From the NCBI RefSeq assembly GCF_005503015.1, contig NZ_SCOL01000004.1, forward strand, positions 62,001 through 126,000: DNA of 64,000 bases. Direction: 5' to 3'. The stretch is from Bacillus sp. E(2018). Its GTDB lineage: Bacteria > Bacillota > Bacilli > Bacillales > Fictibacillaceae. Below are positions 8,215 through 16,999 of this stretch, piece by piece (positions within the stretch are counted from its first letter, which is position 1; each line of letters starts with the position of its first letter). The notes below the pieces were generated by a model. It was not told where the DNA came from. It saw only the letters and a list, made by a program, of their open reading frames with translations, and did not search any database. Made by a program: the position numbers and the translations under genes.

Positions 8215-8830
8215 TTTAGACGGAACATTAATCAATACGAACGAACTGATCATCGCTTCTTTTCTTTACACGCTAGATAAACATTTTCCAGAGCAATACA
8301 ATCGTGAGAGCGTCTTACCGTTTATGGGGATGCCGCTCGTTGAGACGATGGAGCAGTTCGATAAAGAAAAAGTTTCAGACTTAGTCCAAACATACCGTGA
8401 ACATAACATCTCACATCATGATGAATTGGTTACCGAGTTTGAAGGAGTTTTCGAAACGGTAGAAGAATTGTATAAAAAGGGCTACAAACTGGGCATCGTA
8501 ACTACAAAAATGAGAAATACAGTCGAGATGGGCTTACGCCTTGTAGGTCTTGATCAATTTTTTCAAACCGTTGTTACACTGGATGACGTGAAAAACGCGA
8601 AGCCAGATCCGGAGCCTGTTCAAAAAGCACTAGCCTTGCTAGGTTCAGCACCAGAAGAAGCGATCATGGTAGGCGACAGCAAGTACGATATTCTTGCGGG
8701 TCAGAACGCTGGCACACAAACGGCGGGTGTAGCCTGGACCATCCGCGGCAACGATTATTTGCAGCAGTTTAATCCAGACTTCATGCTGAATGAAATGACG
8801 GATTTACTGGATGTTTTAGGAGAGAGATAA
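8189..8830 (+). CDS. ppaX: Pyrophosphatase PpaX (HAD superfamily)
   Basis: HAD hydrolase of 213 residues: motif [11 protein letters not shown] (nucleophile Asp8, acid Asp10), motif II around IVTTK, Lys in NAKPDPEP, and motif [14 protein letters not shown]. In B. subtilis PpaX hydrolyses the pyrophosphate released when HprK removes phosphate from HPr-Ser-P, which matches its place in the hprK operon. Confidence 0.93.
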   Translation: MKRNTILFDLDGTLINTNELIIASFLYTLDKHFPEQYNRESVLPFMGMPLVETMEQFDKEKVSDLVQTYREHNISHHDELVTEFEGVFETVEELYKKGYKLGIVTTKMRNTVEMGLRLVGLDQFFQTVVTLDDVKNAKPDPEPVQKALALLGSAPEEAIMVGDSKYDILAGQNAGTQTAGVAWTIRGNDYLQQFNPDFMLNEMTDLLDVLGER

Positions 8831-9343
8831 TTGCGAAATACGGAGCGTTATCCGGTAAAAGGAAAAAACTCGTTGTACCAGGTGTATGACACTGTTCCGT
8901 TCTGGAAAGTGGTAAAGAATTTCATCGCCATACAAGTGGCTCGTTACACACCGTTTCTACCGATGAAAAATTGGATCTACCGTACTTTTTTGAAGATGAA
9001 GGTCGGTGAAGGAACAGCATTCGCATTGATGGTCATGCCAGACATCATGTATCCAGAACGCATTTCAGTAGGGAAGAACTGTGTGATCGGCTATAATACA
9101 ACGATATTAGCTCATGAATATTTAATAAAAGAATACCGTTTGGGTGACGTAATCGTGGGCGATGAAGTGATGATCGGTGCGAACTCTACGATCCTCCCAG
9201 GCGTTACGATCGGTGACGGTGCGATCGTATCAGCTGGAACGCTCGTCCACAAAAATGTCCCAGAAGGGTCTTTCGTCGGTGGTAATCCGATGCAGGTCAT
9301 CTACACGAAAGAAGAACGCTCTAAGAGGGAAATGGAAAGCTAG
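8831..9343 (+). CDS. yvoF: Left-handed beta-helix acetyltransferase YvoF
   Basis: Hexapeptide repeats run from about residue 75 to 155 (VGKNCVIG, VGDEVMIGANSTILPG, VTIGDGAIVSAGTLV), followed by VGGNPMQVI, the closing motif of the maltose/galactoside O-acetyltransferase family. TTG start, AGGAGAG four bases upstream, directly after the ppaX stop. Acceptor sugar unknown. Confidence 0.88.
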   Translation: MRNTERYPVKGKNSLYQVYDTVPFWKVVKNFIAIQVARYTPFLPMKNWIYRTFLKMKVGEGTAFALMVMPDIMYPERISVGKNCVIGYNTTILAHEYLIKEYRLGDVIVGDEVMIGANSTILPGVTIGDGAIVSAGTLVHKNVPEGSFVGGNPMQVIYTKEERSKREMES

Positions 9344-9432
9344 AAATTTGTCGTAAGTTCCCCTCTTGGGTTTTCTTGTTTTTCGTCGTATACTTAAAAC
9401 AGGCAAAAAAGCGAAAGCTGGAGGCGCATACT

Positions 9433-10023
9433 ATGAGAAGGAAATCATTCTCGATCGTATTTATGAAAAACACGTTTAAAATTGGACACCTCGTTGAAGA
9501 CAACTGTCAGTCTCAGCATGCACCGAAAGCATCTCATCCTCAAAATAAGGCCGAACAATTGGCTGCCCGCGATACCTACCGTTTTCGGACGGCTGTGTCA
9601 AAAATGAAAGGCCATGGTCTTGTTAAGCATTACGAACTTCAAAGCAAACGTGCAAAGCTGGTTTTTTATGGCGACTATTCTACCTACAAACGTAACGTAC
9701 CTCATATTGCGTTTACACGCGAACATTTTCAACACTACTTTGGAACAGAAGATTTAATCTGTGAATTTCTCCTTGATACTTCTATTTATTTATTTAAAGA
9801 ACTCCATTTTTTAGAAGAGATCCAACTAGATATTCCGAGTCACGGCAAGATGTATACCGTCGAACTGACACGACAGGAACTGGATGAGTACATGAAGTGT
9901 GATCTGGCCGAAATGAAAGACGGTCATCACCATAGGTTCTTCTACATCTACCGAGACGAAGAGCTGGATCTATTTACGAATCAATTTGTAAAGGTCAAAC
10001 GTTTAAGACGAAAAAAATTATAA
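9433..10023 (+). CDS. Conserved hypothetical protein (197 aa)
   Basis: Soluble, basic, His/Lys-rich protein without an obvious signal or membrane segment. The start at 9433 is chosen because CTGGAGGCG lies 8 bases before; the frame is open from 9376. The middle region (HFQHYFGTEDLICEFLLD) and a His-rich stretch GHHHRFFYIYRDEE are notable. It follows yvoF by 90 bases and is closed by a terminator. No family recognised. Confidence 0.7.
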   Translation: MRRKSFSIVFMKNTFKIGHLVEDNCQSQHAPKASHPQNKAEQLAARDTYRFRTAVSKMKGHGLVKHYELQSKRAKLVFYGDYSTYKRNVPHIAFTREHFQHYFGTEDLICEFLLDTSIYLFKELHFLEEIQLDIPSHGKMYTVELTRQELDEYMKCDLAEMKDGHHHRFFYIYRDEELDLFTNQFVKVKRLRRKKL

Positions 10024-10030
10024 AGTGATT

Positions 10031-10074
10031 AAAAACTGGCTCCCAATGTCTTATAAATGGGTACCAGTTTTTTT
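10031..10074 (+). terminator. Terminator after the 197-aa gene
   Basis: AAAACTGG and CCAGTTTT pair with a further CCCA/TGGG step inside, followed by T7. Confidence 0.8.
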
Positions 10075-10140
10075 AATGTGTGAAGGACGTGGGGAATAGC
10101 GAGTAAAAGGCTTAGGGGCTAGTGACAAAACAGCGTAATT

Positions 10141-10220
10141 TGTCGAGGATTGCAGACTCGTGGATAAACAGCCAAAACTCGTGGATAAATAGCCAAAACT
10201 TCTGGATTGATTAGTCCTTT
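10141..10220. repeat. Tandem array B1, 21-bp unit
   Basis: Units at 10156, 10177 and a degenerate one at 10198; core CTCGTGGATAAAxAGCCAAA. A leader TTGTCGAGGATTGCAGACTCG is shared, with changes, by the array at 60711. Confidence 0.8.
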
Positions 10221-10347
10221 TGTGCCACGCCACCTTGTTTTGGCAGCTAACAAGCTCAATATTAGATGTCTTCCAAAAAAAATCTGTTCCTTTTGTCGAA
10301 AAATGTCTTTATAATAAAAATGTTCCTTTTTATAATTTTTAAAATAT

Positions 10348-10361
10348 TGAAAGCGTTTTAA
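10348..10361. promoter_or_regulatory. Possible CcpA cre box upstream of putP
   Basis: TGAAAGCGTTTTAA differs from the cre consensus mainly at the last half-site. It lies 31 bases before the putP start, where it could repress the gene when preferred sugars are present. Confidence 0.5.
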
Positions 10362-10391
10362 CAACAAGATAAGGCAGGAGGAAAACTGAAT

Positions 10392-11861
10392 ATGAGTTAT
10401 GGAGTAATTTTTTCAATTAGTGTGTACATGATTGGGATGGTGCTGATCGGGCTTTATGCGTACCGAAAGACAGATAACCTTACCGATTACATGCTTGGCG
10501 GAAGAAATCTTGGCCCAGCTGTTACTGCACTTAGTGCGGGTGCATCAGATATGAGCGGATGGCTGTTGATGGGTCTACCAGGTGCTATGTACGTATCTGG
10601 TTTAAGTGCTGGATGGATTGTGATTGGACTGTGTGCAGGAGCATATCTGAACTGGCTGTTTGTGGCACCGCGTCTACGAACGTATACGGAGGTAGCGAAC
10701 AACTCGATTACGATTCCAGATTATTTTGAGAACCGATTCAAGGATACCTCTCGCATACTTCGTATTACGTCTGCGTTAGTTATCGTGATTTTCTTTACCT
10801 TTTATTCTTCATCAGGAATGGTTGCTGGTGGACAATTGTTTGAAACAGCATTTGGTCTGAATTATATATGGGGAATCTTGCTTACAGCTGGAGTAGTTAT
10901 TATTTATACTTTATTCGGTGGTTTTTTAGCGGTAAGTTATACAGATTTCGTACAAGGTGCGATCATGTTTGTAGCATTGATTCTTGTACCGTTCGTTGCG
11001 ATTCTAAAAGTTGGTGGATGGGATGCATCGTTTAATGAAATTGAAAGCATCAGTCCAACATTACTCGATGCCTTTACGGGGACAAGCTTGATCGGTATCA
11101 TCTCCTTGTTAGCATGGGGGTTAGGATACTTCGGCCAGCCGCATATCATCGTTCGTTTTATGGCGATCTCATCTGTAAAAGAGATGAAGAGCGCAAGAAG
11201 AATCGGAATGGGTTGGATGGTTTTCTCGATTGTTGGAGCGATGTTCACAGGTCTTGTTGGGATTGCTTATTTCAACCAAGCAGGTGCTCCATTGGGTGAG
11301 GCAAAAGCAGAAACGGTATTTATCTTATTATCTGAAGTATTGTTCCACCCGATCATTACTGGATTCTTACTAGCTGCAATATTAGCTGCAGTTATGAGTA
11401 CGATCTCTTCTCAGTTACTCGTAACATCGAGTGCATTGACGGAAGACTTTTACAAGGCGTTCGTTAAACGATCAGCATCAGATAAAGAGCTCGTGTTAGT
11501 AGGACGTTTAGCCGTTTTAGCTGTAGCTGTCATTGCATTCATAATGGCTCTTAATCCGAGCGAAACGATCCTGAATCTAGTAGGCTATGCTTGGGCTGGG
11601 TTTGGTGCAGCTTTCGGTCCAGTTGTCTTACTAAGTTTGTATTGGAAGCGAATGACGAAATGGTCGGCTTTTGCGGGTATCGTTGTTGGGGCTGTTACTG
11701 TTATCGTTTGGGAACTCATCCCAGCTATGGCTGATGTGTATGAGATCATTCCAGGATTTATCGCATGTACAATAACGATCGTAGTCGTTAGCTTAATGAC
11801 AAAAGAACCAATTGCAAGTATTCAAGAAGAGTTTGAAGAAACGAAAAGATTAGTAAGTTAA
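10392..11861 (+). CDS. putP: Sodium/proline symporter (PutP/OpuE family)
   Basis: 489 residues with about 13 membrane segments of the sodium:solute symporter family. Typical motifs are GGRNLGPAVTALSAGASDMSGW near residue 36 and the GAxFGPxxLLSLYW region near 415. It imports L-proline with Na+, either as nutrient (PutP) or as osmoprotectant (OpuE); sequence alone does not decide. GCAGGAGG precedes the ATG, a cre-like box lies upstream, and a strong terminator follows. Confidence 0.9.
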   Translation: MSYGVIFSISVYMIGMVLIGLYAYRKTDNLTDYMLGGRNLGPAVTALSAGASDMSGWLLMGLPGAMYVSGLSAGWIVIGLCAGAYLNWLFVAPRLRTYTEVANNSITIPDYFENRFKDTSRILRITSALVIVIFFTFYSSSGMVAGGQLFETAFGLNYIWGILLTAGVVIIYTLFGGFLAVSYTDFVQGAIMFVALILVPFVAILKVGGWDASFNEIESISPTLLDAFTGTSLIGIISLLAWGLGYFGQPHIIVRFMAISSVKEMKSARRIGMGWMVFSIVGAMFTGLVGIAYFNQAGAPLGEAKAETVFILLSEVLFHPIITGFLLAAILAAVMSTISSQLLVTSSALTEDFYKAFVKRSASDKELVLVGRLAVLAVAVIAFIMALNPSETILNLVGYAWAGFGAAFGPVVLLSLYWKRMTKWSAFAGIVVGAVTVIVWELIPAMADVYEIIPGFIACTITIVVVSLMTKEPIASIQEEFEETKRLVS

Positions 11862-11875
11862 TAGTGAAGTTATGG

Positions 11876-11920
11876 ACTGACCAAATAGCGGATTTAATTG
11901 CTGATTTGGTCAGTTTTTTC
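11876..11920 (+). terminator. Terminator of putP
   Basis: ACTGACCAAAT and ATTTGGTCAGT are exact inverted repeats followed by T6. Confidence 0.92.
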
Positions 11921-11954
11921 TTAAAGTAAAGTTATTGATAGAGGAGGAAGCAGA

Positions 11955-12398
11955 ATGGAATTCATGATTCTTGAAGGAATGCCAGAGGAGGATCTATTGA
12001 AGCGAATCCTTCAGCTACATGAAGTAATCTTCGGTACATCTAATGACGGTTTACTTTGCAAAATGAAATTGAAGGACAAACTAACGATCGTTACAGCTAT
12101 TCATCATTCAAAGGTAGTTGGCTATAAAATGGGCTATGAAATCGATCATAACACTTATTATAGCTGGCTAGGTGGAGTCGACCCCGTTTATAGGGGGCAA
12201 GGAGTAGCTTCGAAGTTAATGAAACAACAGCATGAGTATCTGAAAATGAAAGGGTATTCTGTTGTTCGAACCAAAACGATGAATAAGTGGCGCCACATGC
12301 TGCTGCTAAATATTAAAAATGGGTTTGATGTGAAGGAAACGTATACGAATAAAAATGGTTTACATAAAATTGTACTCGAAAAAAAGCTATGTGATTAA
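11955..12398 (+). CDS. GNAT family N-acetyltransferase (147 aa)
   Basis: The acetyl-CoA motif is VDPVYRGQGVASKLM around residues 75-90, preceded by the strand KVVGYKMGYEID; the C-terminal NGFDVKETY corresponds to motif B. GAGGAGG lies 8 bases before the ATG. Acceptor unknown. Confidence 0.82.
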   Translation: MEFMILEGMPEEDLLKRILQLHEVIFGTSNDGLLCKMKLKDKLTIVTAIHHSKVVGYKMGYEIDHNTYYSWLGGVDPVYRGQGVASKLMKQQHEYLKMKGYSVVRTKTMNKWRHMLLLNIKNGFDVKETYTNKNGLHKIVLEKKLCD

Positions 12399-12467
12399 AC
12401 AATTGTTTAAAAGAATTCACTCTTGATAGCAGTCTCCGCATATGATGGTATAAGCGGGGTGACGGAC

Positions 12468-12776
12468 ATGAGGATAAAAGATAGAGTGAAGCTTTGGTTC
12501 TTAGGATCGCTTTATCCGGAAAATTCATTACAACCGATTGACAGCACAGAGCAGTTTGTTCGTGAACTAAATAATGGATGCCCGGTAATCTTTACGTTAA
12601 GAGATGTTTACGGATTGATTCTATTCGATAAAGAAGAACAGCTCGGAACACTGTATATAAAAGATGTGTTCGGAATCACGGAAGACTATAGAAACTGTTA
12701 CTCAATACTTGAGTTAATCTCGTTCTACAGTGAGCATGTTAAGGAAGGAATTTTATTCTATACAGAGAATAATTAA
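12468..12776 (+). CDS. Hypothetical protein (102 aa)
   Basis: Mixed alpha/beta soluble protein with no signal peptide. The ATG at 12468 follows GGGGTGA; the longer frame from 12423 has no ribosome site. The C-terminus is acidic and aromatic (SFYSEHVKEGILFYTENN). No family recognised. A terminator follows. Confidence 0.6.
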   Translation: MRIKDRVKLWFLGSLYPENSLQPIDSTEQFVRELNNGCPVIFTLRDVYGLILFDKEEQLGTLYIKDVFGITEDYRNCYSILELISFYSEHVKEGILFYTENN

Positions 12777-12794
12777 AGAATCATATTCTGTTGG

Positions 12795-12822
12795 ACACCT
12801 CATTACTTGAGGTGTTGTTTTA
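12795..12822 (+). terminator. Terminator after the 102-aa gene
   Basis: ACACCTCA pairs with TGAGGTGT over TTACT, followed by a T-rich tail. Confidence 0.8.
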
Positions 12823-12852
12823 TTACCTCTTTAGAAAGTGAGTCATCATTAT

Positions 12853-13314
12853 ATGCCTACAATTATACATCGAGAATTTGTACATGCTTCTGCAGAAGTC
12901 TGCTTTGATCTTTCGCGAAACGTAGATATACATACTGAAACGACCTCTCATACAAGAGAAAGAGCGGTAGGAGGAGTAACGTCAGGATATATGGAAAAAG
13001 GCGATCACGTAACGTGGGAGGCCGTTCATCTTGGCGTAAAACAAAGGCTGACTGCAAAAATTATTGAGATGGAGAGGCCGTATATGTTTGTAGATGTGAT
13101 GGTGAAAGGGGCTTTCCATTCATTCGTACATACCCATACTTTCGAACCGAAGAATAATGGTACCATTATGGTGGATCATTTTCATTATAGATCTCCGTTT
13201 GGCGTGATTGGAAGGTTAGCAGATTGGTTGTTCCTAGAAAAGTACATGACGAATTTTTTAGTAGGACGGGCGAGAGCGCTAAAAGAGATCGCAGAAAATA
13301 GGCACCACACATAA
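12853..13314 (+). CDS. SRPBCC (START-like) ligand-binding fold protein
   Basis: About 153 residues of the cyclase/dehydrase SRPBCC group: HREFVHASAEVCFDLSRNVDIH at the N-terminus, GDHVTWEAVHLGVKQRLTAKI in the middle, and a C-terminal amphipathic helix (FLVGRARALKEIAE). These proteins enclose a hydrophobic ligand; none is identified here. GTGAG about 10 bases upstream supports the ATG at 12853. It precedes a phosphatase-like gene by 22 bases. Confidence 0.8.
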   Translation: MPTIIHREFVHASAEVCFDLSRNVDIHTETTSHTRERAVGGVTSGYMEKGDHVTWEAVHLGVKQRLTAKIIEMERPYMFVDVMVKGAFHSFVHTHTFEPKNNGTIMVDHFHYRSPFGVIGRLADWLFLEKYMTNFLVGRARALKEIAENRHHT

Positions 13315-13336
13315 AGATAGAAAGCGGTGATCAGTG

Positions 13337-13879
13337 ATGAAGATAGGAATGGTACGTCATTTCAAAGTCAAACGAGGCTATCCGTCTGAAAAATGGATCA
13401 CGCCTTCTGAATTTGATCAGTGGCTAAAAGAATACGAAGCATCTGATGTAGAAGAAACAGATGTTGACCTAGGCGGAATCAACTGGAATACATGCTATTC
13501 GAGCACTGTTCGTCGTGCAGAATATACAGCAGGGAAGATTTATAGAGGGGATTTGATCAGAACGGATGATCTTCGTGAAATTCCTGTCTATCCATTTTTT
13601 AAAAGAGACATTAAGATTCCGATGATTTTATATCCTCTTTGCATCCGAACAGCGTGGTTCTTTAACCACAAATCACAGCTAGAGCGGAGAACAGATGTAG
13701 AAATGCGTGTTTCAAAAATCGTTGACCGCATTTTAGAAGAAAACAAAGAAAATGCATTAATCGTAAGTCATGGTGGACTCATGATGTTCATGAGAAAAGA
13801 ACTGATCCGCAGAGGATTTAAAGGACCAAGATTAGGCCGGCCTGAAAACGCGAAGCTTTATTTGTTTGAGAAGAGGTAG
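13337..13879 (+). CDS. Histidine phosphatase superfamily protein
   Basis: The N-terminal catalytic motif reads VRHFKVKRG, with F where most members have G (RHG). The second catalytic His is in VSHGGLMMFM near residue 143, and an acid follows YSSTVRRAEYTA. Substrate unknown. GTGATC precedes the start; ATG 13337 is preferred over the overlapping GTG 13334. It probably forms a pair with the SRPBCC gene. Confidence 0.8.
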   Translation: MKIGMVRHFKVKRGYPSEKWITPSEFDQWLKEYEASDVEETDVDLGGINWNTCYSSTVRRAEYTAGKIYRGDLIRTDDLREIPVYPFFKRDIKIPMILYPLCIRTAWFFNHKSQLERRTDVEMRVSKIVDRILEENKENALIVSHGGLMMFMRKELIRRGFKGPRLGRPENAKLYLFEKR

Positions 13880-13911
13880 TGGCTGTCGACAAAAAATCGG
13901 ATAAATTATTT

Positions 13912-13995
13912 TATCCGTGAAATTATGTATGCTATCCGTGAATAAAATGGTCATTACCGTGAATAAAAAAGGATTACCGTGAAATTGTGCACTTT
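13912..13995. repeat. Tandem array C, about 21-bp unit
   Basis: CCGTGAA recurs at 13915, 13936, 13957 and 13977 (steps 21, 21, 20), with A/T-rich text between. It lies between a stop codon and a terminator. Confidence 0.75.
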
Positions 13996-14009
13996 TACAT
14001 CTATGTATC

Positions 14010-14064
14010 GAAAGAAAACTGGCTGATACCCCAAACGAAAAGGGAATGTAGCCAGTTTTCTTTC
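14010..14064. terminator. Bidirectional hairpin between convergent genes
   Basis: GAAAGAAAACTGGCT and AGCCAGTTTTCTTTC are perfect 15-base inverted repeats. It can terminate the phosphatase gene on + and the thioredoxin gene on -. Confidence 0.8.
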
Positions 14065-14077
14065 GTAAAACCTTCAT

Positions 14078-15100
14078 TTATTGAGCATTCTTATAAAATT
14101 CTTCCATCATATCGTAGCTCATTGGGCCGATATGTTTTTGTACAATGATTCCTTTTTTATTAATAATAAAAGTAGTCGGAATCGTTACCGTTTTGTAAGT
14201 ATTTCCGACTTTACCGTCTGGATCTAATAAAACAGGAAAGTTCAAGTTGTACGATTGCGCAAACTTTTTCACTTCTTTTTCAGAGTCGCTATCTGTTAAG
14301 TTCACAGCTAAAATTTCTACTTTCTTAGAAGAGTAATCTCTATAGAAACGAACCATTTCAGGCATTTCTGCACGACAAGGTGGACACCATGTAGCCCAAA
14401 GGTTAACGAAAACGACCTTTCCTTTGAGATCTGACAGTTTTACGGTTTCGCCTTCAATCGTCTTTAATTCAAAATCTGGTGCGCGGTCACCTTTTTTGAT
14501 TCCGTATGATGCTGCCTCTACGGCTTCTTTATTCGTTTTCTCCCCAACGAGCGGGGAATTCGTTAGAACGGAAAAGAAGAGTGCGGTAACTAACATAGAC
14601 AGAACGGTTTTTCTGATCTCAAACGAACCCTTCGTATATAAGTAAATGGACAAGATAGAAAAGAACAAGGAGACCAATCCATCAGCTAAGAGTGTAGTTG
14701 ACGCAAAATGCGCACCATAATAAGCAGCGAAGTATAACGTTAACCCTAATATACCGATATAAAATAACCTGCTTCTATCAATCTCACGTTTACTCGCCGC
14801 CACAAGAATATAAAGAATTGAACCGATGATTCCTAGAACGATTCCTGTTTCTCCTCCATTGAAATACAAGATACTTGACGGGTGCTGGGTGATTAGTAGG
14901 GGATGTAGAACAGCATAACTGAACTTCCAAACCAATAGAAAAATTCCCACTGCATTACTCAATACGTCTAACAACTGCTTTTTGTCAGTTTCTTCTCTTA
15001 CTTTTACATACAATATGCCATACGCGATCAACGCAGATCCTAAAATTGCTAGCCAAACCATCTTTACCGAAAAAGATCCAATCGTTATATAATCCTCCAT
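14078..15100 (-). CDS. Membrane-anchored thioredoxin (TlpA/ResA-like) with N-terminal multi-spanning domain
   Basis: Residues 1-185 contain about six membrane segments. Residues 205-340 form a TlpA/ResA-type thioredoxin with WATWCPPC (Cys239 and Cys242) and the cis-Pro motif IPTTFIIN. Such proteins reduce disulfides outside the membrane, for example apocytochrome c or spore-coat proteins. The start at 15100 has AAGGTGGG upstream; the frame extends to 15145 without a ribosome site. Fusion of a polytopic domain to the thioredoxin is less usual than the single-helix ResA form. Confidence 0.85.
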   Translation of the reverse strand: MEDYITIGSFSVKMVWLAILGSALIAYGILYVKVREETDKKQLLDVLSNAVGIFLLVWKFSYAVLHPLLITQHPSSILYFNGGETGIVLGIIGSILYILVAASKREIDRSRLFYIGILGLTLYFAAYYGAHFASTTLLADGLVSLFFSILSIYLYTKGSFEIRKTVLSMLVTALFFSVLTNSPLVGEKTNKEAVEAASYGIKKGDRAPDFELKTIEGETVKLSDLKGKVVFVNLWATWCPPCRAEMPEMVRFYRDYSSKKVEILAVNLTDSDSEKEVKKFAQSYNLNFPVLLDPDGKVGNTYKTVTIPTTFIINKKGIIVQKHIGPMSYDMMEEFYKNAQ

Positions 15101-15183
15101 TGTCACACCCACCTTAAACTTGTCCTCTATTCTAAACTTTATCAAAGTTTAGCCTGTTTTATTCCTAATTTGCTTGTTTCATT

Positions 15184-15219
15184 AAAAAAACCAGTGAAGG
15201 GTTTCTCCCTGCACTGGTC
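15184..15219 (-). terminator. Terminator of the antiporter gene
   Basis: On the minus strand, ACCAGTGCAGGG pairs with CCCTTCACTGGT and is followed by T7. Confidence 0.85.
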
Positions 15220-15274
15220 TTATGCTATATATTACATCTCTTTTTTTAATGCTTTTTCAGTGGCATTTAGTTTT

Positions 15275-15381
15275 TGTCCTTCTTTGACTGTTGATTTGAA
15301 TGGAAGGTGCGAAACACCTGTCTAGCGGAAAGCGAGCAACCTGAAATGGAAATCAACTATTTTCATTAAATACGAAAACAG
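15275..15381 (+). repeat. Shortened copy of repeat family E (internal deletion)
   Basis: It keeps both ends (TTTGACTGTTGATTTGAATGG and the CGGAAAGCGAGCAACCTG / AAATCAAC end with TACGAAAACAG) but lacks the central hairpin. It stops 4 bases from the antiporter stop codon. Confidence 0.75.
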
Positions 15382-15385
15382 TCAT

Positions 15386-16441
15386 TTATAAAAGATAAAA
15401 CCCTACTCCCATGATTAAGTAAGCGGCAAGGAGGGTGAGCCCTTCAAACCAGTTCGTATCGCCATCACTTGTTAACGAGATCGTTAAAAATACAGCAAGT
15501 ACCATCGCTACAAGTTCAGGAAGCGTAAAGACAAGTGCCATTGATTTTTCAAAAAATAAAGATACCAACACAAGCAAGGGAGCTACAAACATCGCGATCT
15601 GAAGCGTTGAACCGATTGCGATCTCTACGGCAACATTCATCTTATTCTTATAGGCCATGATGATCGCTGAAGCATGTTCTGCTGCATTACCGACGATGGC
15701 AACGATGATGATCCCGATAAACACTTCACTCCAACCGAGTGTTCTTCCTACTTCTTCAAAGGTATGCACGAGCTTTTCAGAAACATAAGCAACCGCGAGC
15801 GTAGCTAGAGCAAGGACGATAAGAGCTCTCCACTTACTCCATTCTGCTGTTTCATCCCCATGAGCCACATCGTGTTCTGATTGATAGACACCGCGGTGAG
15901 TAACAAGCTTGAATAGAAGTGCTGCAACATAAAGAACAATCATGATCACAGAGACCCATACACTCAAGGTGAGTGAATCGGCGTCGTTCAGTTTATAAGA
16001 AAAGACCTCAGGGAAAACAAAAGCGACTACAACAGCGAATATCAGAAGCCCCGCGTTATGGCGTGCATCATAAACGTTGAATTTTTGCTGTTTATACTTT
16101 AAACCGCCGATGAAAAATGACAAACCTCCAACAAGTAAAAGATTTCCGAGTACAGAACCGGTCAAAGACGCTAATACTACACTTATCAACCCTGCTTTTA
16201 GTGCAAAGATTGAAATGATGAGCTCGACCGCATTACCGAAAGTGGCGTTAAGTAACCCGCCGATTCTTGGGCCAGCAATGATAGCTAAGCTTTCAGTGGC
16301 GCGTCCCATATAACCGGCAAGTGCGATGATCGTTGCACAATAGATTACAAAAAGTAAGACAGCAGGCCAATGGAGGATACTGCCGATAACGGATAGCGGT
16401 ACGCCAATGATGATGGCAATAAAAAAGATGCGATTAAACAA
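15386..16441 (-). CDS. Calcium/proton antiporter, CAX family (YfkE/ChaA-like)
   Basis: 351 residues from a TTG start at 16441, exactly the size of B. subtilis YfkE. GGGATGG is 8 bases before it; the ATG at 16453 overlaps that site. Eleven membrane segments with the two CAX alpha-repeats, NATFGNAVELIIS near residue 70 and GNAAEHASAI near residue 245, carry the essential Glu residues. An acidic/His loop (SEHDVAHGDETAEW) joins the halves. It exports Ca2+ in exchange for H+. Confidence 0.92.
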   Translation of the reverse strand: MFNRIFFIAIIIGVPLSVIGSILHWPAVLLFVIYCATIIALAGYMGRATESLAIIAGPRIGGLLNATFGNAVELIISIFALKAGLISVVLASLTGSVLGNLLLVGGLSFFIGGLKYKQQKFNVYDARHNAGLLIFAVVVAFVFPEVFSYKLNDADSLTLSVWVSVIMIVLYVAALLFKLVTHRGVYQSEHDVAHGDETAEWSKWRALIVLALATLAVAYVSEKLVHTFEEVGRTLGWSEVFIGIIIVAIVGNAAEHASAIIMAYKNKMNVAVEIAIGSTLQIAMFVAPLLVLVSLFFEKSMALVFTLPELVAMVLAVFLTISLTSDGDTNWFEGLTLLAAYLIMGVGFYLL

Positions 16442-16541
16442 GACGCATTCCATCCCTTCTATGTATTTATTTTTACATACTATTCCCTGAAATTTGTTTT
16501 CTTAACTCGTAACCAGGAAACTAGAATTTTGTGTGAATTGG

Positions 16542-16570
16542 TTGACAGTTTCGACAAGGACGTGTAGACT
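16542..16570 (+). promoter_or_regulatory. Promoter of the histidine operon
   Basis: TTGACA, 17 bases, TAGACT. It lies about 430 bases before hisZ, so the leader would contain the repeat at 16689-16943. No T-box sequence is seen. Confidence 0.6.
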
Positions 16571-16688
16571 AACAACTAAATCTTTATCATGGTAGTATAT
16601 TAGCGAACTAAAGTGTTGGGTTTAAATTTTGGTTTCTCCACTTAGATTTTATTCATACACTCTTTTCTTTAAGATTGTTTCTTTTAAT

Positions 16689-16943
16689 CCTTGTCACCTT
16701 TGACAATTGATTGGAGTGTAAGGTGCGTGCCTACCACATGAGATACTTTTTGCAAGGCATGTGACGAGGAAGCTTACTACGAAGCATCACTTGTAGACGT
16801 AGGAGCAAGGAACTTCTTAAGGCGGGCAGGTGAGACACTTATACGTGAAACGTACGAATGTGGCTCACCGCCTGCCCCGCGGAAAGCGAAGCACCTGAAA
16901 CGGAAATCAACACTTCCAAAAGCAACAAAGTTTACGGAAACAG
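16689..16943 (+). repeat. Dispersed structured repeat, long copy in the hisZ leader (family E)
   Basis: The right arm GTGGCTCACCGCCTGCCCC and the tip TATACGTGAAACGTACGA are intact. The left arm is broken after AAGGTGCGTGCC by about 90 bases not seen in other copies (16733-16822). Flanks match copy 3325-3504. Confidence 0.85.
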
Positions 16944-16999
16944 CATTTTCACATAACAAAACTTAATCTATTCATTTCATATATAAAGGATGAAGGATC

